Positions 13,485-23,891 of a stretch of 64,000 bases of DNA are shown in pieces. Every line of letters begins with the position of its first letter. Positions within the stretch are counted from its first letter, which is position 1. The notes under the pieces are model-generated. The model saw nothing but the letters and a program-made list of their open reading frames with translations. It had not been told where the DNA came from and made no database searches. Source of the stretch: Bugula neritina (lineage: Eukaryota > Bryozoa > Gymnolaemata > Cheilostomatida > Bugulidae); the NCBI GenBank assembly GCA_964035545.1, contig OZ037768.1, positions 17,293,875 through 17,357,874 on the forward strand, in the 5' to 3' direction. Made by a program: the position numbers and the translations under genes.

Positions 13485-15138
13485 TTAATGGTGACCTCCA
13501 TGTTTACCATGACCCCTATGACCTCCATGACCCCCAGGACCTCTGTGACCTCCATGACCCCCAGGACCTCTGTGACCTCCATGACCCCCAGGACCTTTGT
13601 GTCCTCCAGGACCTCTGTGCCCATCAATATTATCTTCATGCCTGTCTTCATGCTCCCCTACTCCACCATCACCACTATGTCCATCAAACTCATCATTTTC
13701 TTCCACTGTGTGGTGATGGTCAAAATCTCTTTCTCCATCACCCTTACTGCCATGTTTACCGTAAGGACCCACACTATCAGTTGTGCTGTAACCCACATAG
13801 TCATTTAGTGGGAATGCATCTTCCACATACCATCCACTTGAAGATCTCCTGGTGCAGGCTAAACCCATCTACAAAAAATGTACTGGTGAAATATCTTTAT
13901 ATAAAGTAAAAAGACGTCTCCAGAACTTTATTTGTAGATCTCGCAAGTAAGTTCACGGCAAGGTTGTATTTGTTGCATTCAAAAGTGAAGCCAAAAATAT
14001 GTTATAACGTACCATAATGAGAAATATTTTAATTTTAAATTTGCAGTTTGTATCTAGAAAGCTAAGTACAAGATACCAAACTATATAGACATTAAACTAG
14101 TTATGTAAAATTGCTTTTAAAAATTTAAATACAATGCTTATAACTATTAGCTGTGCTAGCATTTCTATAGACAGTGCATAATTTACACTTTCTGTAATAC
14201 ATGATGGTCTAACTCTAACCCATAACTTTTACGAAGTCACATTTTCAGCTCATACGCTTACTAAAAATAACAAAATAATAATGTAATGCAAAACTGTATA
14301 AGCAAATAAAGAAATAAACTGAGTTTCTGGTTTGCCTAGTAAATGACATCAGCATTTAATAAAGGACTAGTTAATCATATAAACACGAATAGAAGCAGCT
14401 ATATATATATTGTGTTCTATATTTTATACCAGTACTCCAATCAGTATCAGCGATGCAACTCCTAAGCCAATAGACCAAGATGTCCAGCATTTGGCTTGAT
14501 ACAGCCGTCGTCTGTGACCAACAAAGTTCCCTTTCTCTCCCTCATGTTTAGCTATCATAGCATGAACCAGTCCAACTACTCCACATGGCAGACAGCAGAA
14601 GATGGTGGCCAGGATGCTCCACACATACCAACATGTACTCCCAGGTTGCTTTCTCTAAAATAATCTTACTCTTTTATTGCGCTGCTCTTTATTTGTTGTG
14701 AACTCATCTTAATTTATTGTGTTGAAAGGTGTCAGATGTTGCATATTGATGTACTTACTAATTAAGAGTATTCTATAGGTTACCTATAGGTTATGTGTGA
14801 TATACATGGTTACACACTCCGCGCCTTGTTACATACTGTATATATATCTTACGACATACAATATACTATATACACTTAATATAACACTGTGTGGTATAAA
14901 CTGTAGATACATTTTGCAACTAATAACTTTTTTAAGAATATTAGTTGAAATATATGCCTGCCACCCACGAAGAACCGTAGTGAAAGGTGACCCTTAATTA
15001 AAATATTATATTAGTATAACATACCGGTTCGGGTTGAACTACTGTTACATGTTGAGCTGGTGGAGGTTGGGAAACAGGAAGAGGAAGGGTGGATGACTCC
15101 TCCTCTTTTGGCTTCTCAACTCCTACTTTTACTTTCAT
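13485..15138 (-). CDS. CD225/dispanin protein E with Gly/His repeat tail (3 exons, 240 aa)
   Basis: Minus-strand exons are 15138-15025, 14654-14430 and 13868-13485, phase 0. Exon 1 (38 residues) begins MKVKVGVEKPK and becomes Pro-rich (QPPPAQ), similar in plan to copy D. Exon 2 (39-113) is CD225 with FCCLPCG at 57-63 and a second membrane segment rich in Leu, Ile and Val. Exon 3 (114-240) gives a 127-residue tail: an aromatic start, an acidic His-containing middle, then from about residue 197 repeats of GPGGHGGHR ending HGGHH. The tail resembles Gly/His-rich metal-binding or matrix-type repeats (inference). The exon 2 donor is GTATAA, weaker than in the other copies; if unused, translation would stop after one more Val. 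Confidence 0.8.
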
Positions 15139-17126
15139 TCTAAAAGTGTTGTTAATTACTTAATATATTGTGAGTGGATTAGGTATCAGGAATTTGGAAT
15201 AACCTAGTATTATGTACATTGCCCACTTAATAGTGATAGTGTAACTGGCAATGCAATAGCTATGCGGTGCTCCTTCTATATCTCACTAAGCTGCGGAACC
15301 CAAAACCTTAATTTGTAATACAGTAGAATATCATATTTAACTCACAAATCTGTTAAATTCGGCCTTTTTGTCCTTATACACACATATGTAAGGCATAAAA
15401 TGAGGGTCCAAGCCCTTCTTGTGATCTATGGAATTTTGTGAGAAATGAAACCGTGAAATATGGAGAGAGCACTGGACTTTCAAGTGTGGTACAACAAAAA
15501 CCATATTACTACAATGTTGTAAAATACAAATATATTTTCACAAAATTGCATGATATTGATTAACCTAATAAGCATAGATATAAAAAAAAGGCTGGACTAA
15601 TGTACTACATGTGCTATTAAGCATATGTAATCAGCCCATTACAAACATTTAATTCTAATAAATTTGTGCCTTTAATAAAAGTGTATAAGTTGCAACTGCT
15701 AACATAACTTTCATAACTTACTTGTGTCTTCACTCACAGCCACTGTTTTTACAAACTTTAAACCCTTTAATTTTATGGCTGATTCAATCAATAGAAACCC
15801 AATATGTCATAAGAGGTGAACAAATAAACTAGGCACAAATAATGACACAGGTCACATGACCTTAATCAACATATGAATAGCAGCTAGATCCGATCTATAA
15901 GCAATTATGTAGTGACACTCAGTGCAGGTGTTCACAGCCAGCTGACTCCGGCTCACATTTTAACCTCCTGCTATTTATAAAGTTTTCTATGCATCATGTT
16001 CCATTTTCCATGATGCAATATTATTTTGAAAAGTCAGCTTAAAGTTTCCATACTAGGTTTACAGTGATATCCTGATATAATAAAATTTTGAAGACGAAAT
16101 TTGCTAATAGGTGTTTTTTAAAAGCTAGTTGCTAATCTATATAATTATAGATGCACAACCTATAGAATTCTATATAAAACTATACGTATAATGTAATTCA
16201 AATTTAAACTATCATCAATTTTGTTATAATTTATAGCTACTATGCTATGTTAATTTTAGCACTCTATTGCCTGTGCAGTGTGAAACTAATGGTCAATTAT
16301 TGAACTTTAACAGCTGGTAATATAAGAAATTTGACAACAGAAACAATAATTGCTTAAATCATCTTTTGCAAACCTATATTGTGTAATTATCGCGAACAAT
16401 GTGGCGCAATGATGGATGTAGGATAGATGCAAAATTTCTCATTCTTGGAGTTGCACTATGTATAAATTGCATTGAATTTGAGTAAACAACTCCTAGAATT
16501 GGAGCTTGCAGAGTTTTACTAATTAGAGATTTTCATGCACTTGCTGGAAAGCACGAGACAAAATCACCTAAGGTGCAATTTAATTGGCCGAAATAGTGAT
16601 TATACAACTATTTGACTCTCCATGCCCCCATACTTAGGTCTATGGTCCTAGGTAGTTTGTTTGGTCTTTAACTGAATCAGTATGTTTGATAACGCAATGA
16701 GAATCCAAGTTCAATTCAACTGAGTACATTAGTAGATAGTTTATTTTAACTGGCTTGTGTATGACATGTTATTGGCTGGCTGGCATAATATAAAAAACAA
16801 CACTGAATGGATCAGCAGAGAAATTGTTACTATTGATCTACTGAAGATTATTATTCTGCTAAATAATTTTTCTGTATGCCAATATATAATGTACTAGTTT
16901 CTTTTTAGATGGAGCGATCTAGAACTCCAATAATTCCATCAGATATTGTAAAGACAAAAATTGGAAATGTATGCAACTAATTTAAATTTATTGCTTTATA
17001 AAATTATTAAAGAAATGCTAGCTAAAAGTGGCAGACAGTATTATATAATATGATAAAAAGCTTAATGAATTCATAGCACAAATCAATGCACTGAAACTAA
17101 GTTTTGTTAATCTATAAATGATTAAT
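15139..17126. other. Intergenic between dispanin E and RECQL
   Basis: No convincing gene. The minus-strand AATAAA at 16992-16987 lies about 135 bp past the RECQL stop and is its probable poly(A) signal. A short open stretch after an acceptor-like site at 16910 is discussed among the rejected items. Confidence 0.5.
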
Positions 17127-18959
17127 TTAATCACTCAAAAGTATAACTTCAGTATCTTCTTCTAGTGACATTTTGCTTCTTTTACAGGGCACAACGGGTG
17201 AGCATTTTTCAGAGTCAAATTTATTTTCTGAATGATTGAAATTACTTTTTCTGGAAGCAATGACTAGATAGCTTATAGTACTATAAGGAGTAAAGTGAAA
17301 CTCTTCTTTAATGTGACCAGCAGCTAACATCTTAGCTACTAGGTACTCGCAATGCTCTCTGCTGAGGTCAGCTGCCTTGTGAGCTCGATGCTGAGAAGGC
17401 CCTTTACCTAGTACTGCATTGAGAACCTTTTGACTAGTTAGTCTTGTGTCACTGTGCTTTGCATTGTCCAGCACTTCATAAACTAATGGAATATTTTTTT
17501 CAAGCCTCTCAGCTGAAATAGGTTCCATAACATCCACAAACTGTGAACTGCAGCGATCACACATGTCATCGCAGCTGGTTTCTTCCCAAACCTCATCAAA
17601 ATGTTGAGCTAAAAGTTTTCTACGGCAAGTGTTCAGGTTACAGCAATACTCCATCATGCTATAGAGCTGAGTGAGTCCAGCAGACTCTGTGAACACCATG
17701 CAACTTTGTCGGTGAACATCAGAGAGTCGATAGAGCAGGAGACAATCGGCAGGAAGACCATCTCGACCGGCTCTTCCAGATTCCTGGTAGTAGTTTTCCA
17801 CAGACTTACTCAGAGAATGATGTATGACAAACCTTACATTGGGCTTGTCGATTCCCATACCAAAAGCTATGGTGGCAACAATAACCTTGATTTTATCTTC
17901 TGTCCATAAGTTGTGTACTCTACTTCGCTCACATGACTCCAAGTCAGCGTGATATGCAGCTGATAAGACACCTCTCGAACTCAAATCACTAGCTACAGAA
18001 ACTGTGTCCTTTCGTGAAAAACAATATATGATTCCAGACTGATTGCGATACTTTGCAAAAATAAGTTGAGAAATTTTGTCCATACACTCTGTATGATCAA
18101 GAGATTTCAATTGAACTTGATAACAAAGGTTTTCCCTATTGAATGAGCCTTTGTAGACCTGTGCATGCTGCAGATGGAGAATCTTTTGCACATCAATCAA
18201 AACATGTGTTGAAGCTGTAGCAGTCAAACCTAAAATTGGAGTTTGCGGAAACTGTCTTTTTAAAATTCCTAAAAACTTATAATCTGGCCTGAAATCATGC
18301 CCCCAGTGTGAGCAACAGTGTACTTCATCAATAGCAATCCTACTTAACAAACCCTTTTTATAGCATTGTTCCAATTTATTCATAAACCGCTTACTTTTAG
18401 CTAGTCTTTCTGGTGTAACATAAAGTAACTTCATCTTGCACGAACTAGAAGTCATGTCAGCATACACTGCGTTCATTGTGTGCTTTTCAGTTGAAGAACT
18501 GAGCATCACAGCATTGACATTATGCTTAGACAGAGATGAGATCTGATCTTCCATTAAAGACACCAAAGGACTGATTACCAGGGTGAAGCCACTGCTAACA
18601 AGTGCAGGAAGCTGGAAGCAAAGACTCTTTCCGGCTCCAGTAGGCATTATAAGTATACAATCAACACCGCTCAATGTGACATTCATCACTTCCAACTGAT
18701 GAGGTCTAAACGAGCTAATACCAAACACAGATCTACATTTTGTCTCAAGTTCAACTGACCAATCAAAAGATTCAGTTCCCCAAGAATGCGCTGAGTTTTT
18801 TTGTTCTGCCAAATGCCTCAAATGGCTTTTAAGAGATTTCTTCTTTTGTTCTAGAGAAGATTGTTTGTTGAGCAATGCATTGACTTCATTTTCCACTTCG
18901 ACTAATAACTTCTCAACTTCCTCTAATTCTTTTCGCACTGTTACTTCTGATTGTGCCAT
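17127..18959 (-). CDS. RECQL: RecQ-family ATP-dependent DNA helicase, RECQL (RecQ1) type, intronless
   Basis: A 3'-5' DNA helicase for genome maintenance, nuclear by family knowledge. In the longest frame (Met at 19010) the motifs are Walker A MPTGAGKS at 122-129, the DEVH box at 228-231, motif V around GMGIDKPNVRF, motif VI ESGRAGRDG, and the zinc-binding cysteines of the RQC region (NTCRR, CDDMCDRC). A winged-helix region follows (motif ATISYL is close to human RECQL as recalled). The N-terminus is a coiled coil, as in RECQL. I start at the in-frame Met at 18959 (610 aa). The upstream Met at 19010 would add 17 mostly hydrophobic residues, while the sequence after 18959 (MAQSEVTVRKELEE) aligns with the start of RECQL. 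The whole frame is uninterrupted by introns, unlike the neighbouring genes, so a retrocopy origin is possible. It looks functional. Confidence 0.92.
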   Translation of the reverse strand: MAQSEVTVRKELEEVEKLLVEVENEVNALLNKQSSLEQKKKSLKSHLRHLAEQKNSAHSWGTESFDWSVELETKCRSVFGISSFRPHQLEVMNVTLSGVDCILIMPTGAGKSLCFQLPALVSSGFTLVISPLVSLMEDQISSLSKHNVNAVMLSSSTEKHTMNAVYADMTSSSCKMKLLYVTPERLAKSKRFMNKLEQCYKKGLLSRIAIDEVHCCSHWGHDFRPDYKFLGILKRQFPQTPILGLTATASTHVLIDVQKILHLQHAQVYKGSFNRENLCYQVQLKSLDHTECMDKISQLIFAKYRNQSGIIYCFSRKDTVSVASDLSSRGVLSAAYHADLESCERSRVHNLWTEDKIKVIVATIAFGMGIDKPNVRFVIHHSLSKSVENYYQESGRAGRDGLPADCLLLYRLSDVHRQSCMVFTESAGLTQLYSMMEYCCNLNTCRRKLLAQHFDEVWEETSCDDMCDRCSSQFVDVMEPISAERLEKNIPLVYEVLDNAKHSDTRLTSQKVLNAVLGKGPSQHRAHKAADLSREHCEYLVAKMLAAGHIKEEFHFTPYSTISYLVIASRKSNFNHSENKFDSEKCSPVVPCKRSKMSLEEDTEVILLSD

Positions 18960-19010
18960 CACAAACTTGATTGAAATGCTACAAATAAGTAGAGCCATTA
19001 TGAAGGCCAT

Positions 19011-22000
19011 GCTAATAAAATTAAACTAGTATATTACTACTTTATTACTGTAGGCTACTAGTACTACGCCAACTCTCTGCTATGTAAACAATAGCAAAGA
19101 GTGGAAAAAGGTATTTTCTATACACAATATAAATTTGAAGAAAGTGCTCTCTTTTTCCCAGCAAAAGTATCATGCAAATACAAGTTGTCAAAGCCTGGAT
19201 ATAAAAATAGTACATATTGTATTCATCTTTGCTGCTTAGATAAAATATTATGACAAGCCTTATGCCTTTTACTGGCTTAATGTCAGTATCTCACTAGTAG
19301 AAACAAGGTTCACATCAAGAAATTTAAGTATGATCTAAAATTATGGCCAGACATGTTTGAAAACTTGCCTTGGGAGCCACCAGCTAGGCCTCCTCGCCTT
19401 TCACTGTGTAAGTGAAAACTTTTAGATCCCATCTAATGACTTCAGCATGTTCATCTAAAAAAATCATGTTGTATGTTATATTTTTAAAATATAATATAAT
19501 AAACAACAGCAGCTTCGAGCATTGATTTTTAGCTACTTAAACTCAACACACTGAAATTAGCCTCACTGCGGTACTTTTTGTGGGTATTTTTTTCTTTTAA
19601 GCTACAAGCTACAAACTGAGACATCAAATAATCTAATTCCTTGTTTTAGCCTAAATTAGCTAAATGTATCGCCGAAATCTACACATTGTTGCAGAAAAAT
19701 GAGGATATAATTATATAGTTTGATTTTCTGCTTTGTGTTTCCAAAAGGTCCAGTTTGATCTTACACTTAGAATATTGTATACATGACTTTGATGCAGAAA
19801 ATAACTCGCATACATATATAAGTAGAATATACATAAAATTAGCTTCTGCAAGGGAAAGTGAAGAAGCATACTTTGTGTTAATCTTAATCCGTATCTATTT
19901 CAATTAACAATCAATAGAAATACTTGCTAAAAAACCTGCTTATTAAAAGCGTTATGTTTATTAAAACTATAGTAATTATACTTGACCGTTTGGAACAATA
20001 TTACTCCTCTGTGTTTTGTATTATAAGCATAACCATTAAGAAATGACTATAAGTACAAATCATCACCATGATACTACGTACGAACAATGGTATATTAAAT
20101 ATTAATAAATATTCAAATTTCTTAATACTCAAATTGCTAACGATGAACGATGACATTCAGTAAGAATAATTATAATCATAATACTATTAATATTAGTATT
20201 ACATTAAATTATTATCGTATGCCTCAGTTAGAAGTGTAAACAATGAACTTTTACTTAGAGACAGAACATCACTGCTAGTGCTTGTACTGCAGCTATCTAA
20301 TAGCAAAATTCATTACATTTACTAGTGAATTATCTTGTATAACTAAAAGTAAAATTAAATGCATAATTATAACTTATAGAATTATGATGATTATTGAATT
20401 TTAGTATAAGTGAAACTTAATGTTATCCTTTTTGGCTTTTGCTGATGGTGATTGCTCGGCAAGAATCTTTGGTTAAATCAATTATTTGTGGTCAATCTGA
20501 CCTTCGCCCAGCTCTATTACTGCTACTAGTAATATTAGTAAAGACTGCAGAAGTCAAATTCTACACACACAAAAATAATACCATGCTGAAGTAATGTTGT
20601 TGACTCAAAGACAATCAAAATGAGTATGACATTTGACAAATGCTCAAGAAGTTGACCAAAAATAGTCAATAGAGGATGATAGACTGAAACATGTGCACAG
20701 CAAGCTTTGTACTAAATTTTTGTTAATGGTTTATACGGCAACAACGGGCGATCGTATAAATGTGTGCGTTCGTTATATTCTAACTAAACTGGTTACTATC
20801 TTGACAACTCCAATTAAGCTTTCATAGGTTTTATAAAAGGCTCGACAATCGTTTTGCCTACGTTTTTTGTCAGATTATAATATATTTTATTACTTTGGTG
20901 TGCATTATTTATTGATTAAACAGTTGAATAACTTTTTCAAATATTCTCTACTTTTATTTTGATAAAGATGTGTGCAACAATTTGGAAAAGCTTGGATTGA
21001 TGATTTTTAAGTTAACACAATTACCTGCATGTCAACCTGCTAATTGCCTCTATATCTAAGGAACGTTGCAAAAATTAAAAACAGTAAATTTGCATGCCTA
21101 CAAACTTCAATCGTCTATAGAAAACACATAAACTGATACCCTTAGAATCTATATCAAATTTATTTGAGTTGGAATTTATAACAAGATAAACTCTAAGCTG
21201 ATTAACGACAACAGTTTTTTATTATTTTTTTAAAGTATTATTTGTATTCAGGTTGATACATAAAATGTAATATAAGAAAACATGTCATCCAGCTAAACCA
21301 CTCCATCGATATTTTAGCCACACTTTGTAGAGAACTTTTTTCAAATAGTCTGTGAGGTTCACAACATAGCACTATAATACTATTATATTTATTTTACAAT
21401 CCTAAAGAATAGTTGCAACAACCAGACAGCTATCATCTATACATCATTGGAGAGTTATTCTAGTGGACACAGATTATCTTTCACATCTTCATATAATCTC
21501 TAAAAACAAAATAATTATGTTTTAACATAATATGATATATAAATATTATAATCTTAAAAAACAGTTTCGAAAACTTCAAATTGCATCTGGATTAAATGTT
21601 TTATATCATATAGATTATAGGGCCTAAGCTTAGCTAAAATTGAGCACGATAAACTTAAGTGTTAAATATTGTAGCCTTAATAACAAGGCTTAAATAAAGC
21701 AAATCCAAGTATCCAAGTGTGGTAGGGCAAACAGAAATAAATGAACAAACAAAAGCATTAACTGCCATAGCAATATAATGCTAAAAAGGGCTGAGGTAGT
21801 TTTTTTTTCTGCCTGGAAAAAATCTTTTAGACAACTTATGGCACCTAGCATTCTTAGATTTTGAGGAGGCTTTAAATTCACTTAAGTTCTACCTAGCATA
21901 GAAATATGTGCATAAAAATTCTTTATCAAAATAAGCAAGCTGTTCAATTGCTGCACTGTAAAAGGTTGAACCATGCATTTTTGAGAAATGTTGTTTCCCA

Positions 22001-22825
22001 GCAACACCAAACATACTTTGACATTGCAAAAGATGCAATGGTTAAAATTAGAAAGCCTCAAGCTATGTTATGATACAGTAAGTGTTAGATAACGAAAAGT
22101 TTCAACATATAGCTTTGTGAAAAGATGCACTAGTCTAATAACTAATATAGTATCCAAGAAACTGCAGCAGTTTTAACTATATTTGGTATCAACAGAAACA
22201 CAAATATTTTACTTAAACATAATTCTAGTTGTAAGTGATAAAAGTTTAGCAAATTCAATTCCAAGTATTTTAATTTTTTATAAAAGAAGCTTTAGCGACT
22301 AAAATCTATTTAGCTAATGCTATATAAGAAATAAGGGATGTCAATAACACTTAGATTTTGTATTAAAGTGGGAAAACAATAATATAAACAGACATATGAA
22401 AACCATGATGAAGGAAGATAATTTTCATAGTTGTGGTTTTTATTCTATTTTACTAAAGCTGGGCTAGAAGCACAGTGAAATTGAATGTGATGTTGATATA
22501 AATATTGGGCAATCACAATAGTGGCCATATGTGAGTCAAACTACCCAAAACTAATTCTATAATTTTCAAATATAGTTTATGTTCAGGCCTGTAATTGCAA
22601 ATATAAAAGAAAACCAATAGAAATTAATAATAAATTTAAACTAAAATGATCTTACAAAACTATTATTTAATTTCAAACCATATACTAATTTTAGTACCCG
22701 GTTAGCAGTTTCTGGTACAAATATTTAAATAAAATCAAGTACGAAAACTTTAATTTACATTGAAAGTGAGTAACCAAAATTAACATAAATTTATCATAAA
22801 CTAAAAGGGAAACCACAAGCTGAAG
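19011..22825. other. Intergenic, 3.8 kb, no feature seen
   Basis: AT-rich sequence between RECQL and the foldback. I found no exon with homology, no repeat array and no RNA gene. It includes the upstream region of RECQL, where no clear TATA box or CpG patch stands out. Confidence 0.5.
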
Positions 22826-23496
22826 TTAATTTAATTTTAAAACTAAAAGTCATCATTATGAATGTGAAGTCTAGGCATTGCCTCTGTAACTGTGATAATA
22901 ATTATTATAATTATAATACCCATAATCATAATGATAACTTCAAACAGTCATGGGAATTAGAAATGAATAGTAGCATTGTCATTTAATCTTTACTGTTAGT
23001 AGGGTGCAGGTCATTTCGTACCCACTTTCTTAGGTCGTTTCGTACACATCAAATTCAACAAAATATAAAAATTAAATTAACTAAAATACATTGAGTTTAA
23101 CATATTTTTTGATATTTATCTATTAGTATTGTTGTTATTTGGGTTTGGGGTTAATTTAACCCCAAACCCAAATAATAATAATACTAATAGATAAATATCA
23201 AAAAATATGTCAAACTGAAACTCAATGTATTTTAGTTAATTTAATTTTTATATTTTGTTGAATTTGATGTGTACGAAACGACCTAAGAAAGTGGGTACGA
23301 AATGACCTGCACCCTACTAACAGTAAAGATTAAATGACAATGCTACTATTCAATTCTAATTCCCATGACTGTTTGAAGTTATCATTATGATTATGGGTAT
23401 TATAATTATAATAATTATTATCACAGTTACAGAGGCAATGCCTAGACTCCACATTCATGATGATGACTTTTAGTTTTAGTTTTAAAATTAAATTAA
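22826..23496. repeat. Large foldback (inverted repeat) element
   Basis: Two arms of about 330 bp are reverse complements with only scattered mismatches and a 6-base indel at the outer end. The centre is the 29-base palindrome at 23141-23169 (gggtttgggg, ttaatttaa, ccccaaaccc), with essentially no spacer. The inner arm contains gtacgaaacgac-type strings. Single-stranded DNA or RNA from here would form one very long stem. No ORF of note. Confidence 0.93.
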
Positions 23497-23717
23497 TAAA
23501 TAATTTATTATTCATTCTGTGTACAGCAGTCTGTGTATAAAACGACCATTTAGTGTATGAAACGACAGGAACCCCGTTAGTGATAGTAACTCAAACTGTT
23601 ATTGTTAGTAACACTAAGTCTAACAGTAACTGTAGAAGTAATGCATAAACTAAAGCTTGATCATGATATTGAGTATGATATCAACTTCAAGCAATTGATA
23701 TTCATATTGATAGTAAA

Positions 23718-23722
23718 CATAC
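23718..23722. repeat. Target site duplication, left copy (catac)
   Basis: The 5 bases immediately before the 5' LTR, catac, recur immediately after the 3' LTR at 28264-28268. Confidence 0.85.
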
Positions 23723-23867
23723 TGTTGTGTTGTTTGACTCGCTATTATTCACCGCGAGACTCGTTGAGCTCTGGAATTTCCCTACTAGCTAGAATTGAAA
23801 TAAATCACGATAATTATCAGCTTAGACTCAATCCAACGTTGTTGTACTCTTACGCACCAATCACACA
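23723..23867 (+). repeat. 5' long terminal repeat
   Basis: 145 bp, starting tgttgtgttg and ending caatcacaca. It is identical by eye to 28119-28263. It should hold the promoter and polyadenylation signals of the element; no canonical TATA box is obvious. Confidence 0.95.
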
Positions 23868-23880
23868 TGGTGGCAGCAGT
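23868..23880 (+). other. Probable primer binding site
   Basis: The sequence tggtggcagcagt follows the 5' LTR with no gap. It starts with TGG, as expected for pairing with the CCA end of a tRNA. The tRNA species is not identified here. Confidence 0.7.
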
Positions 23881-23891
23881 TAAAACTAATA

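Noticed and set aside
16911-16970. Short open exon-like segment on + after an acceptor-like ttttttag, starting ATGGAGCGATC and containing VKTKIG
   Set aside because: It loosely resembles the MKTKVG start of dispanin D, but there is no CD225 exon downstream on + and a 60-base match is too short to claim a relic.
18960-19010. Hydrophobic N-terminal extension of RECQL looking like a signal peptide
   Set aside because: A RecQ helicase has no reason to be secreted, and the internal Met at 18959 matches the family start. The upstream Met is probably chance read-through of 5' UTR.
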